Source: Alphaproteobacteria bacterium
GTDB taxonomy: Bacteria; Pseudomonadota; Alphaproteobacteria; Puniceispirillales; Puniceispirillaceae
Assembly (NCBI GenBank): GCA_016780775.1
Contig: JADHLI010000007.1
Span: 46,768 to 110,767, forward strand
Direction: 5' to 3'
DNA: 64,000 nucleotides
Position 1 is the stretch's first letter. The number at the start of each line of letters is the position of its first letter. The notes beneath the pieces were generated by a model, which did no database searches, had not been told where the DNA came from, and worked only from the letters and a program-made list of their open reading frames with translations. Shown here piece after piece: positions 58,908 through 64,000 of this stretch. The position numbers and the translations under genes are program-made.

Positions 58908-60359
58908 ATGTCTAATTTAGTATCTGGACAAACAGGCGATTGGGAAGTGGTTATCGGCATGGAAGTGCATGCCCAAGTAACCTCGCAAGCAAAGCTATTT
59001 TCAGGCTCTTCAACTACCTTTGGTGCGGGGCCTAATGAAAATGTATCACTCGTGGATGCAGCAATGCCAGGGATGCTGCCTGTCATTAATGAAGCGTGTG
59101 TGCGTCAAGCCGTGAAAACAGGTTTAGGGCTAAAAGCAGACATTAATCTCTATAGTGTTTTTGACCGGAAAAACTATTTTTATGCGGATTTGCCGCAAGG
59201 ATATCAGATAAGCCAGTTTAAACATCCTATTGTGGGTGAGGGGGTGTTGACTATCGAGCTAGCCGATGGCAGTGCCCATGATATCGGCATTGAGCGTATT
59301 CATTTAGAGCAGGATGCTGGAAAATCCCTGCATGATCAGCATCCATCAAAAAGCTATATAGATTTGAACCGCTCTGGTGTGGCGCTAATGGAGATTGTCT
59401 CGCGTCCAGACCTGCGCTCTGCTGAGCAAGCAGGCGCGTATATCAAAAAGTTGCGTTCTATACTGCGTTATTTAGGCACGTGTGATGGCAATATGGAAGA
59501 AGGCTCGTTGCGCGCTGATGTGAATGTGTCTGTGCGCCGCCCGGGCGACGAACTTGGCACGCGCACAGAAACCAAAAACTTAAACTCTGTGCGTTTTATC
59601 ATGCAGGCGATTGATTATGAGGTGGAGCGCCAGATAGAAGTGATAGAAGCAGGCGGTACTATCGATCAGGAAACCCGCCTGTTTGATACCAGCACAGGTG
59701 CTACGCGCCAGATGCGTAGCAAAGAAGATGCCCATGATTACCGCTATTTTCCAGACCCTGATTTATTGCCATTGCAACTAACTGCGGCATTTGTTGACGA
59801 GATTAAAGCTGAATTGCCAGAACTGCCGGATGATATCAAAACTCGGATGGTCTCAGAATATGGGCTGTCTTCTTATGATGCGTCCGTGCTGACCGAAGAG
59901 CGTGAGACGGCCAGTTTCTATGAAGAGGCGAGCAAAGGCCGGGATAGAAAACTGGTGGCTAACTGGATGACTTCAGAGCTGTTTGGTGCGCTAAATAAGG
60001 CAGGTAAAACGCTAGCAAATAGCCCGGTTAGCCCAGATGCATTAGGCGCGCTTGTTGACCTGATTTCAGATGGCACAATTTCTGGACGGATTGCCAAGGA
60101 TGTGTTTGCTGAGATGTTTGAAACTGGAAGTCCGGCAGCAGATATCATTGAAGAAAAGGGGCTAAAGCAGGTTTCAGATAGCCGCGCTATTGAGGGGCTG
60201 ATTGAACAGGTGATGGCTGAAAATCAAGATAAGGTTGATGAATATCGCAGTGGTAAGGATAAGTTATTTGGCTTTTTTGTTGGCCAAACAATGAAGCTAT
60301 CAGGCGGTCAAGCGAACCCTGCGATGGTAAATCAATTACTAAAAGAAAAGCTGAAATAG
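58908..60359 (+). CDS. gatB: Asp-tRNA(Asn)/Glu-tRNA(Gln) amidotransferase subunit B
   Basis: 483 aa; [43 protein letters not shown]. Confidence 0.97.
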   Translation: MSNLVSGQTGDWEVVIGMEVHAQVTSQAKLFSGSSTTFGAGPNENVSLVDAAMPGMLPVINEACVRQAVKTGLGLKADINLYSVFDRKNYFYADLPQGYQISQFKHPIVGEGVLTIELADGSAHDIGIERIHLEQDAGKSLHDQHPSKSYIDLNRSGVALMEIVSRPDLRSAEQAGAYIKKLRSILRYLGTCDGNMEEGSLRADVNVSVRRPGDELGTRTETKNLNSVRFIMQAIDYEVERQIEVIEAGGTIDQETRLFDTSTGATRQMRSKEDAHDYRYFPDPDLLPLQLTAAFVDEIKAELPELPDDIKTRMVSEYGLSSYDASVLTEERETASFYEEASKGRDRKLVANWMTSELFGALNKAGKTLANSPVSPDALGALVDLISDGTISGRIAKDVFAEMFETGSPAADIIEEKGLKQVSDSRAIEGLIEQVMAENQDKVDEYRSGKDKLFGFFVGQTMKLSGGQANPAMVNQLLKEKLK

Positions 60360-60385
60360 CAGGTAAAGCGCATTTGAACGGCACC

Positions 60386-61336
60386 CTATTTTGAGGCACG
60401 CATAGCTGCTTTTTTGTTCTCTTCTGTAACCGCATCCCAATAGGGTATATCGCCATAGAGCTGTTGCAAAAAGGCAAGAAATGCCTCAATTTTTGGCAGG
60501 CGGTGATTTTTCTGGCGCCAAACCGCATGGATAGGGGTGCGCTCATCCACGAGTGTTTCCAATAAAGGTAGAAGCGCACCAGAGGTAATATGCCGCCCAA
60601 CAATATAGGTTGGCAGCATCGCTAGCCCCCCATCATTTAGAATACAGCGGAGAATGGCATCACCGCTATCTAGACGCAGATAGCCGCGCGCTTTAAAGGT
60701 ACTGATATTTTGCTTGGCATCTTTGAAATGCCACTCATTGCTATCCAGCCCATTTTCCACGGTGACTAATTTATGCGCAGCAAGGTCTGAAACTAATTTA
60801 GGGCTGCCAAAACGGGTTAGATAGTGCGGCGATGCGACCAGTTGGCGCCGATTGCCAGCCAGAATCTGTATCGCATGCCCTTCATGGACTCTGGTTTCTG
60901 ATATACGGATATCCAAATCCACCTGCGGCAAAAGCTGGCCGCTATCATTATTGGCGCTAATCAGGTTCAGATTTACATCTGGATGTAGTTGCGAGAAAGC
61001 GGGCAAATGCGGGGCAATATGGCGATGGGTAAAGCCAGGTGGCGCGCTGATATTTAACGGCCCTTTCAAGCGCCCTGTTTCCTTGACCAAGGTGGTTTCA
61101 ATATCATCTATTTCATCCAGAATAGAGCGGCATTTGGATAAATATAGCTCCCCCATTTCGGTCAGGCGGGCAGTGCGGGTAGTGCGCTCTATCAGCTGCA
61201 CGCCCAATTCTGTCTCTAATGCGCTGAGATGTTTGGATACCACCGAAGGGGCCATGCCTAGCCGCTCCCCTGCCTTTTTAAAAGACCGCATGGTGGCGAT
61301 CTGGGTAAATACGCGCATCCCTGTTAGCTTATCCAT
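60386..61336 (-). CDS. LysR family transcriptional regulator
   Basis: 316 aa; N-terminal HTH MDKLTGMRVFTQIATMRSFKKAGERLGMAPSVVSKHLSALETELG. Confidence 0.92.
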   Translation of the reverse strand: MDKLTGMRVFTQIATMRSFKKAGERLGMAPSVVSKHLSALETELGVQLIERTTRTARLTEMGELYLSKCRSILDEIDDIETTLVKETGRLKGPLNISAPPGFTHRHIAPHLPAFSQLHPDVNLNLISANNDSGQLLPQVDLDIRISETRVHEGHAIQILAGNRRQLVASPHYLTRFGSPKLVSDLAAHKLVTVENGLDSNEWHFKDAKQNISTFKARGYLRLDSGDAILRCILNDGGLAMLPTYIVGRHITSGALLPLLETLVDERTPIHAVWRQKNHRLPKIEAFLAFLQQLYGDIPYWDAVTEENKKAAMRASK

Positions 61337-61346
61337 CGCTACTCTT

Positions 61347-61416
61347 CTTTTAGATGTTCTGGTTTCTTTTTAAATGTTCTGGTTTTTTAGATGACTGGTT
61401 TTTTAGATAACTGGTA
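61347..61416. repeat. Imperfect ~16-19 bp tandem repeat upstream of lysR gene
   Basis: CTTTTAGATGTTCTGGTTT / CTTTTTAAATGTTCTGGTT / TTTTAGATGACTGGTT / TTTTAGATAACTGGTA. Confidence 0.7.
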
Positions 61417-61547
61417 TTCCTCAGAATATAACAGCCAAAATGGGGGCTGGCTATCTGCTTTCCCGGCCGGCGCGGGCGGTTTGCAAGGCCGCCATAGCTA
61501 AACAGATAAAAAAATGCGTGAAAATGGCTATCAAGTCTTTTTCAAAA

Positions 61548-61576
61548 TTGACAGATTGGCCGCACAGGATTAGGAA
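61548..61576 (+). promoter_or_regulatory. Putative promoter of tRNA-Ser
   Basis: TTGACA, 17-bp spacer, TAGGAA (weak -10), about 48 bp before the tRNA. Confidence 0.45.
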
Positions 61577-61623
61577 GAAGGGGCATACGCCGTGGGGAGC
61601 AATCCCATTTAGCCCTTTATTGC

Positions 61624-61715
61624 GGAGGGGTGGCCGAGTGGCTGAAGGCGGCGGTTTGCTAAATCGTTGAAGGAGGTAACTCCTTCCGGGGGTTCGAATC
61701 CCTTCCCCTCCGCCA
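61624..61715 (+). tRNA. tRNA-Ser (anticodon GCT), CCA encoded
   Basis: GGAGGGG...CCCCTCC acceptor stem, anticodon GCT at 61658-61660, long variable arm AGGAGGTAACTCCT, GGTTCGAATCC T-arm, GCCA 3' end. Confidence 0.95.
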
Positions 61716-61854
61716 CATTCTTCAAAAAAAATTTCCTTTTATTATCTTTTATTCTCTATAAGCTCCTGTTTTATGGGGTAAAATGGGAATAAAAGTGATG
61801 GACGTGTCCGTTGCTGTCCGATAGAATCTAATCATAATTGTGGGGTGAACTAGA

Positions 61855-62019
61855 ATGGGTTCACATAAATTGCATAGATTAACAGCTCTCTCTGTAAAGA
61901 AAATTAATACGCCAGGTAAATATGGTGATGGCCATGGGTTTTATCTGTTTGTTGATTCATCTGGCGCAAAACGTTGGGAGCAAAATCAGAATTATATTTT
62001 GTCATTTATAATCCTTTAA
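61855..62019 (+). pseudogene. Truncated tyrosine-type integrase N-terminus (DUF4102-like arm-binding domain)
   Basis: 54 aa: MGSHKLHRLTALSVKKINTPGKYGDGHGFYLFVDSSGAKRWEQNQNYILSFIIL*; matches the LTxxxVKxxxxPGKYxDGxGLYLxVxxSGxKxW pattern, then terminates; lies 139 bp after tRNA-Ser. Confidence 0.7.
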
Positions 62020-62124
62020 AAGCTAAAGTCTGGCAGCAAGTTGCCAGCCAACTTTGCAGCGCGGCTTTTCCCCAGTAATTTTTAATACCCGTTGAGTGCC
62101 CTTTTGGGTGTATCTGCTATAGCA

Positions 62125-63360
62125 TCAATTGTCGGGGTCTAGGTCGAGCAGAAACCGTTTCAGCACCTCTACTGCTCGTGCCATATCCTCTTCCTCCACC
62201 ATCTCATCAGGGTGGTGGCTTATGCCTTCGCGGCAACGCACGAACAGCATCCCAACTGAACACAAATCAGCCATTGCCGAGGCATCGTGGAAAGCGCCTG
62301 ATGACAGCTCTATGGTTTCGGGCTGAACCTGCCGGCTTGCCTCTGCCAGCTTTTCACGAAAGACGGCATCGCATGGCGTGACCGCCTGACTATAGGTTTT
62401 GGTGATAACAATTTCAGTGCCATGCTCGGCTGCGATAGCTACCATTGCTGTGGTGATATCCTCCCCCAGCTGGTCTCGACTTGCATCGTTATCAAAGCGG
62501 ATATCGAGGGTCATATCGACCTGCCCTGGGATCACATTGACGGCGTTGGGGAAAACGCCCAGCTGGCCAACCGTGGCCTTGCCACCGTTGCTTTCCGTGG
62601 CCAAGCGGTTGACCGCCAGCACCATTTCAGAAGCTGCCACCAGCGCGTCTTTGCGCTTTTCCATGGGGATGGTGCCGGCATGATTGGCCACGCCAGTGAT
62701 GCTGATTGTGAAGCGGTCAACCCCGGCAATTGAGGTAACAATCCCCACGGGCATGTTCATGTCCTCAAGGATCGGCCCCTGTTCGATGTGGACTTCGACA
62801 AACCCGAGTATACGGCTGTTACGCCGATCGAGCTGAGGGATGTTGTCAGGTTTGAGACCGAAACTCTGCATCGCCTGCCTAAGGGAGATGCCATCGGCAT
62901 CATGATAGGAAAGCACATCCATATCAAAACTGCCCGCAATAGCGCGGGAGCCGATCAGCGTGGTTGGGAAGCGAACGCCTTCTTCATCGGGAAAAGCCAA
63001 TACCTCAACCGCAAAGGGCAGTTCTATATCTTTCAAATCCGTTAATGCAAGGATAGGCAGGATGATCCCCATAGCCCCGTCAAATCGGCCGCCATTGCGA
63101 ACGCTGTCCTGATGCGATCCCATCAGCAGGGTCGGCGCACCCTCAGGCCCTTGCCGGCGTCCAACGAGGGTTCCTGCATCATCCAGCGATACGTGCAGCC
63201 CAGCTTTTTCCATCAGGGCGGTTATCATTGCGTTGGCCTGGCGATGCTGGTCAGTAAAGGGAAGTCTTGTCACGCCTGAACCCGGCTGTGAGCATTTGGC
63301 CAGAGAAGCCATTATGGTGGATATAGATGCGGTCATGGCTGGCGGCTCCCCAAAACTCAA
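62125..63360 (-). CDS. M20 family Zn-dependent amidohydrolase (allantoate amidohydrolase / N-carbamoyl-L-amino-acid hydrolase type)
   Basis: 411 aa; MGSHQDSVRNGGRFDGAMGI, FPDEEGVRFPTTLIGSRA, EVHIEQGPILE, ANHAGTIPMEKRKDAL. Confidence 0.9.
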   Translation of the reverse strand: MSFGEPPAMTASISTIMASLAKCSQPGSGVTRLPFTDQHRQANAMITALMEKAGLHVSLDDAGTLVGRRQGPEGAPTLLMGSHQDSVRNGGRFDGAMGIILPILALTDLKDIELPFAVEVLAFPDEEGVRFPTTLIGSRAIAGSFDMDVLSYHDADGISLRQAMQSFGLKPDNIPQLDRRNSRILGFVEVHIEQGPILEDMNMPVGIVTSIAGVDRFTISITGVANHAGTIPMEKRKDALVAASEMVLAVNRLATESNGGKATVGQLGVFPNAVNVIPGQVDMTLDIRFDNDASRDQLGEDITTAMVAIAAEHGTEIVITKTYSQAVTPCDAVFREKLAEASRQVQPETIELSSGAFHDASAMADLCSVGMLFVRCREGISHHPDEMVEEEDMARAVEVLKRFLLDLDPDN

Positions 63361-63566
63361 ATAGTCATTACTATGCTCCTAACTATATCAAACAATTTTC
63401 AGATAGCAAAATAAGCTAAATCTACATTACTTGGCTATTCCATAACCAGCTATTGAACTTTGTACGATTATATGAATATAGTTATCGCTAGCGGTTCTAA
63501 TAATTTAGAAATCAATAATAGAAATCTAATATTCAATACATTAAAAATGACCCCATGGAGGAATTA

Positions 63567-64000
63567 ATGGCGTTGAGAAGATCAATAATTAAGGCATTGG
63601 GAGTTGCTGCAGTCTTGACGCAGCTCCCAACATTCACAGCTTCTGCTGCAGAAACAATCAAGGTTGGCATCCTGCTCCCGCTCAGTGGTTCGGTTGCCCC
63701 TATTGGTGTCAACAATCGCCGTGGCCATGAGCTGGCTGTTGAAGAGATAAATGCAAATGGCGGAATCAAAGCGCTTGGCGGTGCCATGCTCGAGATGGTT
63801 GATGGTGATACCCAGGGCAAGCCTGAAATCGGTATTACTGAATTGCAAAAACTGGAACGTAAGGGCGTTGTTGCCATTATGGGTGCGTATCAGTCCGGAG
63901 TTACTTTCCCGGTAACGCAGGTTTCCGAAAAGCTCCAGGTTCCCTTCATTGACCCGGTTGCCATTGCGGATTCAATTACCAGCCGTGGTTTTAAGTACCT
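63567..64000 (+). CDS. Periplasmic amino-acid-type ABC transporter substrate-binding protein (truncated by window end)
   Basis: MALRRSIIKALGVAAVLTQLPTFTASAAETIKVGILLPLSGSVAPIGVNNRRGHELAVEEINANGGI...; GGAGG RBS at ~63557; open to window end. Confidence 0.85.
   Translation, partial: MALRRSIIKALGVAAVLTQLPTFTASAAETIKVGILLPLSGSVAPIGVNNRRGHELAVEEINANGGIKALGGAMLEMVDGDTQGKPEIGITELQKLERKGVVAIMGAYQSGVTFPVTQVSEKLQVPFIDPVAIADSITSRGFKY

Noticed and set aside
61440-61670. 76-aa ORF running into tRNA-Ser
   Set aside because: Overlaps the tRNA gene and has no recognisable domain.
1-64000. CRISPR array, prophage, toxin-antitoxin or biosynthetic gene cluster
   Set aside because: No regularly spaced repeats, phage structural genes, paired toxin-antitoxin ORFs or synthase clusters were recognised.

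Overview
This 64 kb window is a gene-dense chromosome segment from an alphaproteobacterium. Gene order and moderate GC suggest a SAR116/Puniceispirillum-like marine lineage; that assignment is inference. Most of it is conserved housekeeping: purF-cvpA-radA, mlaFE, alr-dnaB, rplI-rpsR-rpsF, fabD-fabG-acpP-fabF-mltG-gmk, rsmA-pdxA-surA-lptG-lptF, pepA-holC-ndk, purN-purM, rnd, rpmG-rnr-topA-dprA-plsY, pyrC'-pyrB-ruvX and gatCAB. Less ordinary parts: (i) a lipid-modifying block at the left edge (NTF2-like, DUF3833, CFA-synthase-like methylase with altered active-site residues, DUF1365, FAD oxidoreductase); (ii) a ligase-associated DNA repair module (Lhr-like helicase, PdeM, MBL exonuclease, ATP-dependent ligase) interrupted by a GST gene; (iii) a second, canonical CFA synthase with YcgN and a 59-aa membrane peptide preceded by a 15-bp tandem repeat; (iv) several enzyme homologues with eroded catalytic motifs (pyrC-like, ROK-like, SDR); (v) a tRNA-Ser(GCT) followed by a truncated integrase N-terminus and then catabolic/transport genes, which looks like a genomic-island boundary. 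Four short features below the ORF-track cutoff were read by eye: a DUF2256 gene, a 59-aa membrane ORF, an aa3-type cytochrome oxidase subunit IV-like ORF and the integrase remnant. I found no CRISPR array, prophage or biosynthetic cluster, and no single convincing new defence-type system. The best leads are the tRNA-Ser island edge, the lipid-modification block and the tandem-repeat leaders.
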